From Litorilinea aerophila (GTDB lineage Bacteria; Chloroflexota; Anaerolineae; Caldilineales; Caldilineaceae): a stretch of DNA of 47,960 bases. Below the pieces are notes generated by a model. The model saw nothing but the letters and a program-made list of their open reading frames with translations. It was not told the DNA's origin and did not search any database. How positions within the stretch are numbered: position 1 is the first letter of the stretch; every line of letters starts with the position of its first letter. The DNA is taken from NCBI GenBank assembly GCA_945905745.1, contig CAMDQF010000006.1, positions 1 to 47,960 on the forward strand, written 5' to 3'. This document shows positions 16,684-23,769 of this stretch, one piece after another. The translations under genes and the position numbers were made by a program.

Positions 16684-16911
16684 CTATGCGCTGGTAGAGA
16701 TAAGTTCACTTACCTGATAAGCAGCAATTTCTTCATACAGTTGATCAACGGTCGCATCGGCAAATGCTTCTTCCCGCCAGGCCAGATAGTCTCCGCCTCC
16801 CGATTGCCAGATCGCCCATAGACGCACAAGTTTTGCGGGACTAAATCGCTCCATCAGCAGGCGATTGGCTTCCTGCATAATCTGCATATCTGGTACCACC
16901 AAAACACTCAT
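16684..16911 (-). CDS. small protein paired with PIN-domain toxin
   Basis: This 75-residue protein has an ATG at 16911 in an ATGA overlap with the PIN gene's stop, and GGAGG six bases upstream, so the two are translationally coupled. It is acidic and helical, with LWAIWQSGGGDYLAWREEAF in the middle. I do not recognise the family. Its place directly after the PIN gene suggests the antitoxin of a toxin-first pair, but that rests on context alone. Confidence 0.6.
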   Translation of the reverse strand: MSVLVVPDMQIMQEANRLLMERFSPAKLVRLWAIWQSGGGDYLAWREEAFADATVDQLYEEIAAYQVSELISTSA

Positions 16912-17378
16912 TGTACTGCCTCCATTTCTTGCTCGTCATGATCCCGAACAAATGTCACAGGATCAGCAACTTTCGTTTTCGTGTTTCCAATCTGCCGGTA
17001 GCGTCGAATCAGCCGGTCATCACAGGTCAATAGGAAATCAACCGTTACCGATTCAGCGCTAGCCATATGTAACGCATCCAATGCATTGATTCCAAATCTT
17101 TCAAGCACTATCGCCCGCTGACGAATTGCAGGATTTACGTTCACGAATTCGCCCGCCAAAGCAGTGACTCGTCCTACCCAAGCCCTGCGTTCTGCGTGGG
17201 GATTCTTGCTTGTTTCGTAAGCTACAACCGATGAGGTAACAAGCACACAGTCGCCCGATTCTATCATTTGAGGAATGACCGACAACGCCATCGTTTCCAG
17301 CCAAATGCGCGGCTGTTGCTGATCGTCGAAAGGTCGATTGTAAACGCTTGTATCCAAATAGATACGCACTGGCGTCAT
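16908..17378 (-). CDS. PIN-domain protein, probable toxin nuclease
   Basis: This protein has about 156 residues from the ATG at 17378. An ATG eight codons upstream is open but the conserved start IYLDTSVYNRPFDD follows this one. PIN domains are Mg2+ RNases. Visible acidic positions are Asp9 (LDTSVYNRPFDD), a Glu in the second motif (AYETSKNP), and the NALDALH and LTCDD segments, which carry the usual Asp residues. VapC-like toxins cleave tRNA or rRNA, but here the specificity is unknown. The 75-residue gene follows with a 4-base overlap. The native promoter appears to have been split by a 136-bp insertion (17426-17561). Confidence 0.82.
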   Translation of the reverse strand: MTPVRIYLDTSVYNRPFDDQQQPRIWLETMALSVIPQMIESGDCVLVTSSVVAYETSKNPHAERRAWVGRVTALAGEFVNVNPAIRQRAIVLERFGINALDALHMASAESVTVDFLLTCDDRLIRRYRQIGNTKTKVADPVTFVRDHDEQEMEAVQ

Positions 17379-17410
17379 ACACTTTTCCGTTTCTGAACAC
17401 AATTTGTATT

Positions 17411-17425
17411 GATAGTCTCATTATA
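17411..17425. repeat. 15-bp direct repeat, left copy (candidate target duplication)
   Basis: GATAGTCTCATTATA is repeated exactly at 17562-17576, directly adjacent to the other end of the element at 17426-17561. On the minus strand each copy contains TATAAT, a -10 box. Confidence 0.8.
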
Positions 17426-17561
17426 TGTACTGATCAGAATGATGATAGAACAGAAAATGGGACGCTGATTCACGCGGATTGACACTGATCCAGAGCCAAA
17501 AATCTGCGTTTTCAGCGGTTATCTGCGTCCAGCTTTTTTCATGATCAGACTGATCACTACA
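17426..17561. mobile_element. 136-bp MITE-like element with 15-bp target duplication
   Basis: The ends TGTACTGATCAG (17426-17437) and CTGATCACTACA (17550-17561) are inverted repeats with 11 of 12 matches. They abut exact 15-bp direct repeats. Inside, GGACGC (17460-17465) and GCGTCC (17525-17530) start an imperfect palindrome. There is no gene. It is inserted between the PIN gene and its apparent native promoter. Confidence 0.75.
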
Positions 17562-17599
17562 GATAGTCTCATTATAGCACGTTCATTGTCCGTAGTCAG
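17562..17599 (-). promoter_or_regulatory. candidate original PIN-gene promoter
   Basis: On the minus strand CTGACT (17599-17594), a 17-base spacer and TATAAT (17576-17571) form a promoter pointing at the PIN gene. The insertion at 17426-17561 now adds about 150 bases of leader and places a second TATAAT close to the gene. Confidence 0.45.
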
Positions 17600-17948
17600 T
17601 CACTCATATTTGAGGCAGCTTGGGAGAAATCCAAAAAATGGATTGGACTGCTGAACGATTCAGTTGCACTCTGCCCAACTGCTGGTCACAATCCTTCCGA
17701 ACCCACCCGCTTGCCCAGCCGATCTGCAAACGATCGCCCTGACCTTCCCTTCCCCAGTCACAGCCGAGAATCTCTACGCCCAACTGCTGCGCTACGGCAG
17801 CAGCCAGCGCATGCAGGCGGCTATGGTGGTTGGTCAAGTACTGATGATGAATGGGGGACGGTGTTGGGCGTGGACGCTGGGGCTGTGCGGGAGCGGAGAA
17901 TTGAGGCGGCCCGGAGGTTGAATAGTTGATCGGGAAGTTCGGCACTAT
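17600..17948. other. non-coding or decayed region
   Basis: No convincing gene lies between the PIN promoter and the AlaX stop. A short forward frame (17664-17921) and a leftward frame (17604-17945) are open but show no recognisable motif and no ribosome binding site. The forward frame (TIALTFPSPVTAENLYAQLL) could be a gene remnant. Confidence 0.4.
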
Positions 17949-19184
17949 TCAACCGTTCAACTGTTCACCCACTTCCCGCCGCGCTGCCTCGACCAATTCC
18001 CCCAACCGCTCCCCATCCACCCCGCCCCCCTGGGCAAAGTCCGGGCGACCACCCCCGCTTCCGCCAAATCGGGGCAGAATGGCCCGCAGAAGTTGGCCCG
18101 CGTGGAGCTCCACATCCGCCGAGCGGGCAAAAATCGCCGTGCCTTTGCCCTCTGCGCCACAGGCCAGCAGGGCCACGACACCGGACTTTGCCACCAGCCC
18201 CGCGGCCAGACTCTTCAACCCGGCTGGATCGAGATCCACCAGGACTCGCGCAACCAGCCGCAGATTGCCCACTCGCTCCGCTTCGGCCAACAGGCTCTGC
18301 GCCCGATAGCCCAGCAATTCCTCTTGCATAACCCGCAACAGCCGGTCCTGCTCCTTCATCCGCTCCTGGCGAGCCAGCAGCAGGGCAGGCACCTCTTCCA
18401 CAGCCGTGTCAAGCAGCGCGGCTGCGTCGGCCAGCCATTGGCGGCGACGGCGACTATCGGCCACCGCCCGCGCGCCGCAGACGAAATAGACCCGGCTGCG
18501 CTGGCCTGGGCTTGTCGAAGTGTTTGCTTTGCTCCGCTCCACCCGCAGCAGAGAGATGGGGCCGATGCCGCCCGTACCTTCCACGTGGGTTCCCCCACAG
18601 GCAGACCAGTCGTAGCCATCAATTTCGACGATACGGATTTTCCCTGTCACTTTGGGCGCACGGCGCAGGGGGATCGATGCCAATTCAGCGTCAGCCACTT
18701 CATAGGCCCGAATCGCCCGGTTCTCCCAGACGACTTCGTTGGCGTGGCGTTCCACCGCAGCCAGACTCTCCGCGTCCAGCGTCTCCCCGGCCAGATCGAC
18801 AGTGCAGATTTCTTCGCCGAAATGGACGGAGATAGTCTCCAGCCCCAGCAGCCGGTCGAACGCTTGGGAGAGCAGGTGCTGGCCGCTGTGCTGCTGCATG
18901 TGGTCAAAGCGCCGGGGCCAGTCGAGGACGCCGCTGACTTGCGCTGCCTCCTCTGCCAGCGGTCCGGCTAACAGATGGAGCACTCCTCCATCCTCGGCCA
19001 CCCGCACATCGATCACCGCCACACCGTCCAGCGTACCCGTGTCGTGGGCTTGTCCCCCAGATGTGGGATAAAAGGCCGAGCGGTCCAGGCGCACGGCAGA
19101 GTGGCCGTCCACTGTTAAGCGTTCGATCACAGCGGCGGTGAAGGCGGCAAGATAGGCGTCGTCGTAGTAGAGGCGGGTGGTCAT
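17949..19184 (-). CDS. alanyl-tRNA editing protein (AlaX, DHHA1-containing)
   Basis: This 411-residue free-standing editing protein is related to the editing half of alanyl-tRNA synthetase. It hydrolyses tRNA-Ala mischarged with Ser or Gly. The N-terminal domain has FYPTSGGQ. The zinc ligands are His95 and His99 (HMQQHSGQHLLSQ), with Cys196 and His200 (CGGTHV). The second half carries a DHHA1 domain (about 275-400) with the glycine-rich GGSGGGRPDFAQGGG near the end, so this is the long AlaX form. There is no aminoacylation domain. It stands next to GTTGGGTT palindromes and a lactonase gene and is probably a housekeeping fidelity factor. Confidence 0.9.
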   Translation of the reverse strand: MTTRLYYDDAYLAAFTAAVIERLTVDGHSAVRLDRSAFYPTSGGQAHDTGTLDGVAVIDVRVAEDGGVLHLLAGPLAEEAAQVSGVLDWPRRFDHMQQHSGQHLLSQAFDRLLGLETISVHFGEEICTVDLAGETLDAESLAAVERHANEVVWENRAIRAYEVADAELASIPLRRAPKVTGKIRIVEIDGYDWSACGGTHVEGTGGIGPISLLRVERSKANTSTSPGQRSRVYFVCGARAVADSRRRRQWLADAAALLDTAVEEVPALLLARQERMKEQDRLLRVMQEELLGYRAQSLLAEAERVGNLRLVARVLVDLDPAGLKSLAAGLVAKSGVVALLACGAEGKGTAIFARSADVELHAGQLLRAILPRFGGSGGGRPDFAQGGGVDGERLGELVEAARREVGEQLNG

Positions 19185-19201
19185 AAGCGTTTACTCTGTA
19201 G

Positions 19202-19265
19202 GTTGGGTTGTTTCGGCAGAAAACGACTCTATCTTCCCTCTAAGATCGCGCAGAAACAACCCAAC
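19202..19265. repeat. GTTGGGTT palindromic element, variant copy
   Basis: The arms GTTGGGTTGTTTC (19202-19214) and its exact complement (19253-19265) form a 13-bp stem. The arm differs from the 9416 and 19301 copies after GTTGGGTT. Confidence 0.8.
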
Positions 19266-19300
19266 AGTCCTGGTGGAAACGTAACGAAAGGTGGGTCCGT

Positions 19301-19361
19301 GTTGGGTTCTCCCGGCGCTCGTCGCTTTGTAGACAATCTCGCCTTGCCGGGAGAACCCAAC
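19301..19361. repeat. GTTGGGTT palindromic element, copy 2
   Basis: Arms identical to those at 9416-9477 (16 bases each) surround a 29-base loop in the gap after the lactonase gene. The two copies on either side of the same gap suggest local duplication. Confidence 0.85.
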
Positions 19362-19368
19362 CTACAAA

Positions 19369-20247
19369 TTATCCGGCAAACCGATACGTCGGAACGCCCC
19401 TCACCCCCGGTTTGACGGCAAAGAGCGACCCGGCCAGAGGCTGCTTGGCCAGCGCCGCCGCGTCCAGGCCTATCGCTGCAGAGGTGATGAAGAGGGTGTC
19501 CAGTTCCGCACCGCCAAAGGCGCAGGAGGTGATCTGCTTGGCAGGCAGGTCGATCTGATCGATTAGTTGCCCGGTATGGGGATTCCAGCAACGGACACAG
19601 CCGCCGCCAAAGTGGGCCACCCATAGATTTCCGTCGGCGTCGATCGCCATGCCATCGGGCATTCTCATCTCCTGGGATTCAGGGATGACCACCCGTTCGT
19701 GGCTGATATCGCCGCTGGCGTTGTCGTAGTCAAAGGCGCGCACGTTGTGGACCATTGTGTCGATATAGTACATTGTGCGCTTGTCGTGGCTCCAGACAAT
19801 GCCATTAGAGATGGCGATATTGCCGAGCATCTTGTGTACGGACAAATCCGCGTCCAACCGATAGAGACTGCCCTGGGTAGACTGGTTGGCATAGGCCATT
19901 GTACCCGCCCAGAAGCGCCCGCCCGGATCGCACTTACCGTCGTTGAAGCGGTTGCCGGGCAGGTGGCTTTCCGGGTCGCCCAGAATCGTCAATTTACCGC
20001 TTGCCAGATCGTATTCGGCAAAGCCATTGGCCAGGGCCAGCATTACCCCGCCGGATTGACGCAGGACAACCGTGCCCACATGCTGGCCGATGTCGTAATG
20101 GCGGTTCTGGCCCGTGGCCGGATCGTAGACGTAGAGGGCGTTGGACATAATATCCACCCAATAGAATAGTTGCGCCTGTTCATCCCACAACGCGCCTTCG
20201 CCCACCAGGGCGCGGATGTCAACCAAAACGTTCACTTCTCTGGACAT
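19369..20247 (-). CDS. SMP-30/gluconolactonase family protein
   Basis: This 292-residue six-bladed beta-propeller starts at the ATG at 20247, which has AGGAG upstream. The family opens sugar lactones such as gluconolactone in a divalent-metal-dependent way. GEGALWDEQ near the start gives the first Glu ligand. NRFNDGKCDPGGRFWAGTM, ISNGIVWS and PDGMAIDADGN carry the conserved Asn and Asp metal ligands. No signal peptide is seen, so it is cytoplasmic. It lies directly downstream of the sugar-acid dehydratase gene on the same strand, so the pair fits a lactonase plus dehydratase step of a non-phosphorylated sugar-acid pathway. The actual sugar is not known. Confidence 0.88.
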   Translation of the reverse strand: MSREVNVLVDIRALVGEGALWDEQAQLFYWVDIMSNALYVYDPATGQNRHYDIGQHVGTVVLRQSGGVMLALANGFAEYDLASGKLTILGDPESHLPGNRFNDGKCDPGGRFWAGTMAYANQSTQGSLYRLDADLSVHKMLGNIAISNGIVWSHDKRTMYYIDTMVHNVRAFDYDNASGDISHERVVIPESQEMRMPDGMAIDADGNLWVAHFGGGCVRCWNPHTGQLIDQIDLPAKQITSCAFGGAELDTLFITSAAIGLDAAALAKQPLAGSLFAVKPGVRGVPTYRFAG

Positions 20248-20361
20248 GGGTTTCTCCTTTTGGATAGTACAGGTAGTCAGAAATCTCTTCAATCTCCCAA
20301 TCTCTGCTCGGCATTTGAGATGGGGAGATTCAGAGATTGTTTCGTGTGCGTGTTGTTTGGA

Positions 20362-21498
20362 TTATACATCGAAAACACTGCCATCCGCGGCGAAGGCATC
20401 CCGGGGGATGCGGGAGAGCCGGGGCGTGCTGGCTTGCAGCGTCTCCACGTTCAGGTCGACGCCGAGGCCGGGCAGCTCTGGCACAAGCAGATTGCCCTTC
20501 TCCACTACCCACGGCTCAGTCAACGCCTGATCCCGGTAGGGTTCGCTGCGCACGAATTCGAGAATGTGGAAATTGGGGATGGCCATACTCAGATGGGCAG
20601 CGGCTGCGGTAGCGACCGGCCCTTGGGGATTGTGGGGGGCCACATTGACGTAATAGGCTTCGGCCATGGCGGCAATCTTCTTGCATTCGCTGATGCCACC
20701 CGCGTGGCAGAGGTCGGGCTGGATCACATCCACCAGCCGCTGTTCCAGCAGGGAACGGAAGTCCCACTTAGAGTAGAGCCGCTCGCCGGTCGCCAGGTCC
20801 ATTTTGGGATTGGCGGCGCGCACCCGGGCCAGCCCTTCCACGTCGTCGGGCTGGGTCGGCTCCTCCAGAAAGAAGAGATCGAAAGGCTCCAGCGCCTGCA
20901 TCAGCCGCACGCCGCTGGAGGGCCGCCCTCGCCCGTGATCGTCCACCATTATATCGATCTTCGGTCCAACGGCCTGGCGCAATGCACCGATGCGCTCGGC
21001 AAAGGCGGCAATGCGTTCGACTTCGGGCAGACGGGAATCCCCGGCCCAGGCCCCGGTCTTCATGGCGGTGTAGCCGTCCGCCACATCGCGCAGGGCGTCT
21101 TCGATCATCAGTTGTGGCTGGTAGATGCCCACATGGGTATAGACCCGCAGATGTTGGCGCGTCGGCCCGCCCAGCAGCCGGTAGACAGGCACGCCCCAGG
21201 CCTTGCCCCGTATATCCCACAGGGCCTGATCCAGGGCGGCTAAGGCAGAGTTCAGCACGACTCCTCCCCGCCAGAAGCCGTGGCGGTAGAGTACCTGCCA
21301 GTGATGCTCGACGGCGAGGGGGTCCTGACCGATCAACCCTTCGGCCAACTGGTGGATGGCCTGCTCGACCGTGCGTTCCTTGCCTTCCAGTGTCCCCTCC
21401 CCCCAGCCATAGAGGTCCGTGTCCGTGCGCACCTGGACAAAGACCCAATTGCGCAGGCCAGCCCAACTGACGATTGTACGAATTTCGGTGATACGCAT
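20362..21498 (-). CDS. enolase-superfamily sugar-acid dehydratase (galactonate dehydratase-like)
   Basis: This 378-residue member of the mandelate racemase/enolase superfamily is close to D-galactonate dehydratase. It removes water from an aldonic acid to give the 2-keto-3-deoxy acid. It has the N-terminal capping domain (WGEGTLEGKERTVEQ) and a TIM barrel. Probable metal ligands are the Asp of VDDHGR, the Glu of FFLEEPT and the Glu of TGERLY. His of APHNPQGP is the usual acid/base near the last strand. The sequence TGERLYSKWDFRSLLEQ with VDVIQPDLCHAGGI is typical of the galactonate group. It runs just upstream of the lactonase gene with a 114-base gap. Confidence 0.85.
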   Translation of the reverse strand: MRITEIRTIVSWAGLRNWVFVQVRTDTDLYGWGEGTLEGKERTVEQAIHQLAEGLIGQDPLAVEHHWQVLYRHGFWRGGVVLNSALAALDQALWDIRGKAWGVPVYRLLGGPTRQHLRVYTHVGIYQPQLMIEDALRDVADGYTAMKTGAWAGDSRLPEVERIAAFAERIGALRQAVGPKIDIMVDDHGRGRPSSGVRLMQALEPFDLFFLEEPTQPDDVEGLARVRAANPKMDLATGERLYSKWDFRSLLEQRLVDVIQPDLCHAGGISECKKIAAMAEAYYVNVAPHNPQGPVATAAAAHLSMAIPNFHILEFVRSEPYRDQALTEPWVVEKGNLLVPELPGLGVDLNVETLQASTPRLSRIPRDAFAADGSVFDV

Positions 21499-21767
21499 GA
21501 ATGGGGTTCCTTTTGGGTGGGATGGAATAGAATGGTGACTCCATTATAGCATCTTGCCGCGAGAATAAAAGTTGCTCGTCGTTGTCGTGCTTGGAGGGGA
21601 TCATTTCTCAGATACAGCGACCAAATCTACGGATTCGATCGCCGTATCTGGTTTTACAAATGTATATCGTCAGGATGAAATAGACTTGCCACATTCGCCG
21701 TCTACGGGTATGATCATTTGCGCAACGACTGCGTTATCGATGCTCCCAGACGATTGGTCCTGATCCC
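21499..21767. promoter_or_regulatory. divergent promoter region (dehydratase / ABC exporter)
   Basis: The 269-base gap serves the leftward dehydratase and the rightward ABC exporter. On the minus strand TATAAT occurs at 21548-21543, about 45 bases before the dehydratase start, with a weak -35. No clear box for the exporter was found. Confidence 0.35.
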
Positions 21768-23549
21768 ATGCGACGGCTCTTTGGATTCCTCAAGCCCCAC
21801 AGCAAACTGTTGATTATTCTGATGGCGGTCAATATCTTTTTGTCGGGGATGCTCACTGTTGCGCCATTGGTCATCAAAGCCATTGTGGATGAGGTGATCG
21901 ACCAGAAGCAGCTACACCTTCTCCTGCCCTATCTGGGCCTGCTGCTGGTGGTGACTGGTGGGCGGGCCGCCTCCACCTGGTACTACTCCTACGGACAGAA
22001 CCGTCTGGGCCAGTTGGTGATGACTGACGTGCGGGCCGCGCTCTACCGCAAACTCCTGGCCCTGCCCTACAGCTTTTATGACAAAGAGCAGACCGGGCGG
22101 CTGATGAGCCGGGTGAGCAGCGACGTGGAGAGTACACGCATCTTCCTCTCCCAGATTCTGGTTGAATCTACAAGCCACATCTTCACGATTATCCTCTCCG
22201 GCATTGTCTTTTTCCAGCAAGACCCGCTCCTTTCCGCCATCGCCATCATTCCCGTCCTCATCTCCGGGCTGGGGATGTACTACGCGCATGAGGTCCTCAC
22301 CAAGCCCTGGCAGCAGCAGCACGAACGCATCGCTCAGATGTCCGCCACCCTGCAGGACAGCCTGAGCGGTATCAAAGTTGTCAAAGCCTTTGCCCAGGAA
22401 GATCAGGCCCGAGGCAAGTTTGAGGAAGTACAGCAGGCTGTACGTATGGGTAGTCTGGGCATCCACGACGCCTGGTCCAAGCGTTGGGCGATCATCGGCA
22501 GCCTGCCCCGCTTTATGCAGTTGGGGCTGATTCTGATGGGCGGCTATCAGGTGATGGATGGAGATATTACCCTGGGCACGCTGGTGGCTATCCTCAGTCT
22601 GAGCCTGCTGCTGATGGGCGCGGTCAACGCGCTGGGAACCCAACTCAATAGCTTCAGCCAGACGGCCACCGCCGCGGTGCGCATTTTTGAACTGATGGAC
22701 GAACCGGTCGCCATCCACTCCCCGGACGGTTCTGAACCGGCCCAAACTCACACCATTCAGGGCGAGATCGAATATCGCCACGTCAACTTCAGCTATCCCA
22801 CTTCTATCGCCAAAACGCTGAAGGATGTGAATCTGCGCATCCCCGCGGGTTCCTCCCTGGCCGTGGTCGGTGCCACTGGCAGCGGCAAGAGCACACTCAT
22901 TCACCTGATCGGGCGTTTCTACGACCCGACCAATGGTCAGGTGCTGATCGACGGTATCGACGTGCGAGAGATGGACTTGCAGGGTTTACGCCGTCAGATT
23001 GGGATGGTCTCCCAGGACACCCTCCTTTTCAGCGCTACACTTGGGGAAAATATCGCCTTTGGCCGCCCGGATGCTACCCAGGCCGATATCGAGCGGGTGG
23101 CGAAGTTGGCCCAGGCCCACGACTTTATCAGCGAACTGGCCGAGGGCTACAACACCCGCATCGGCGAGCGGGGTGTGGGGCTGTCCGGTGGTCAGCGCCA
23201 GCGGGTGGCGATTGCCCGCGCTATGCTCCTGGACCCCCGGATTCTGATTCTGGATGATTCCATGTCGGCGGTGGATTCACAAACCGAGCGGCTGCTCCAA
23301 TCCGCCATCAGCGAAGTGATGCAGGGGCGCACGACGATCCTCGTCGCCCACCGGCTGGCCACGGCCCAGCGGGCCGACCGTATCGTCGTCCTGCGTGACG
23401 GCGAAATCGTCGAAATCGGCAGCCACGATGAACTGGCCGAGGCCGGGGGCTATTATGCCCACGTGCTGGAGATGCAGCAGATGAACGCGGAAGAGTCGGT
23501 GACCGACATTTTGGGGACCGCGCCGACGATAGAGGGTGTGAAAGTATAG
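21768..23549 (+). CDS. ABC exporter half-transporter, degenerate-site subunit
   Basis: This 593-residue protein has a six-helix type IV exporter membrane domain (about 1-310) and a C-terminal nucleotide-binding domain. Walker A is GATGSGKST with Lys374, the signature is LSGGQRQR, Walker B is LILDDSMSAVD, and the H-loop is VAHR. The residue after the Walker B Asp, the catalytic Glu in most exporters, is Asp497, so this subunit's own ATP site is probably weak. Its signature motif is canonical. The next gene has the complementary pattern, so the two form a heterodimer of the TM287/288 or BmrCD type, probably exporting drugs, lipids or peptides. The substrate is unknown. Confidence 0.88.
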   Translation: MRRLFGFLKPHSKLLIILMAVNIFLSGMLTVAPLVIKAIVDEVIDQKQLHLLLPYLGLLLVVTGGRAASTWYYSYGQNRLGQLVMTDVRAALYRKLLALPYSFYDKEQTGRLMSRVSSDVESTRIFLSQILVESTSHIFTIILSGIVFFQQDPLLSAIAIIPVLISGLGMYYAHEVLTKPWQQQHERIAQMSATLQDSLSGIKVVKAFAQEDQARGKFEEVQQAVRMGSLGIHDAWSKRWAIIGSLPRFMQLGLILMGGYQVMDGDITLGTLVAILSLSLLLMGAVNALGTQLNSFSQTATAAVRIFELMDEPVAIHSPDGSEPAQTHTIQGEIEYRHVNFSYPTSIAKTLKDVNLRIPAGSSLAVVGATGSGKSTLIHLIGRFYDPTNGQVLIDGIDVREMDLQGLRRQIGMVSQDTLLFSATLGENIAFGRPDATQADIERVAKLAQAHDFISELAEGYNTRIGERGVGLSGGQRQRVAIARAMLLDPRILILDDSMSAVDSQTERLLQSAISEVMQGRTTILVAHRLATAQRADRIVVLRDGEIVEIGSHDELAEAGGYYAHVLEMQQMNAEESVTDILGTAPTIEGVKV

Positions 23550-23559
23550 AAGCGTGGCA

Positions 23560-23757
23560 GCTGGCAAGTGGAAAGTTGCAGGTGACAACTGGAGACCCGC
23601 CACCCGCCACCCGCCACCTGCCACCCGCCACCTGCCACCCGTCACCTGTCACCTGTCACCTGCCACGTGCCACGTGCCACCTGCCACCTGCCACCTGCCA
23701 CCCGTCACCTGCCACCCGCCACCTGCCACCTGCCACCTGCCACCTGTCACTTGCAAC
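23560..23757. repeat. CCACCTG/CCACCCG heptamer array
   Basis: More than twenty tandem seven-base units, mostly CCACCTG, CCACCCG and TCACCTG, fill 23594-23757. A reverse-complement border (GCAGCTGGCAAGTGG and GTTGCAGGTGAC) lies at 23560-23590, so the ends can fold on each other. It separates the two subunits of the ABC exporter. A forward frame stays open through it with a seven-residue period, which is why the second subunit can be misread with a long N-terminal tail. Confidence 0.9.
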
Positions 23758-23769
23758 CAGGACAACCCA

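Noticed and set aside
17664-17921. Forward 85-residue gene
   Set aside because: There is no ribosome binding site and no recognisable motif; at best a remnant.
23594-23757. Possible CRISPR array
   Set aside because: The repeats are 7 bases and abut without spacers, and no Cas gene is near.
23554-23769. N-terminal extension of the second ABC subunit
   Set aside because: It is only the translated heptamer repeat, and a proper AGGA and ATG follow at 23770.
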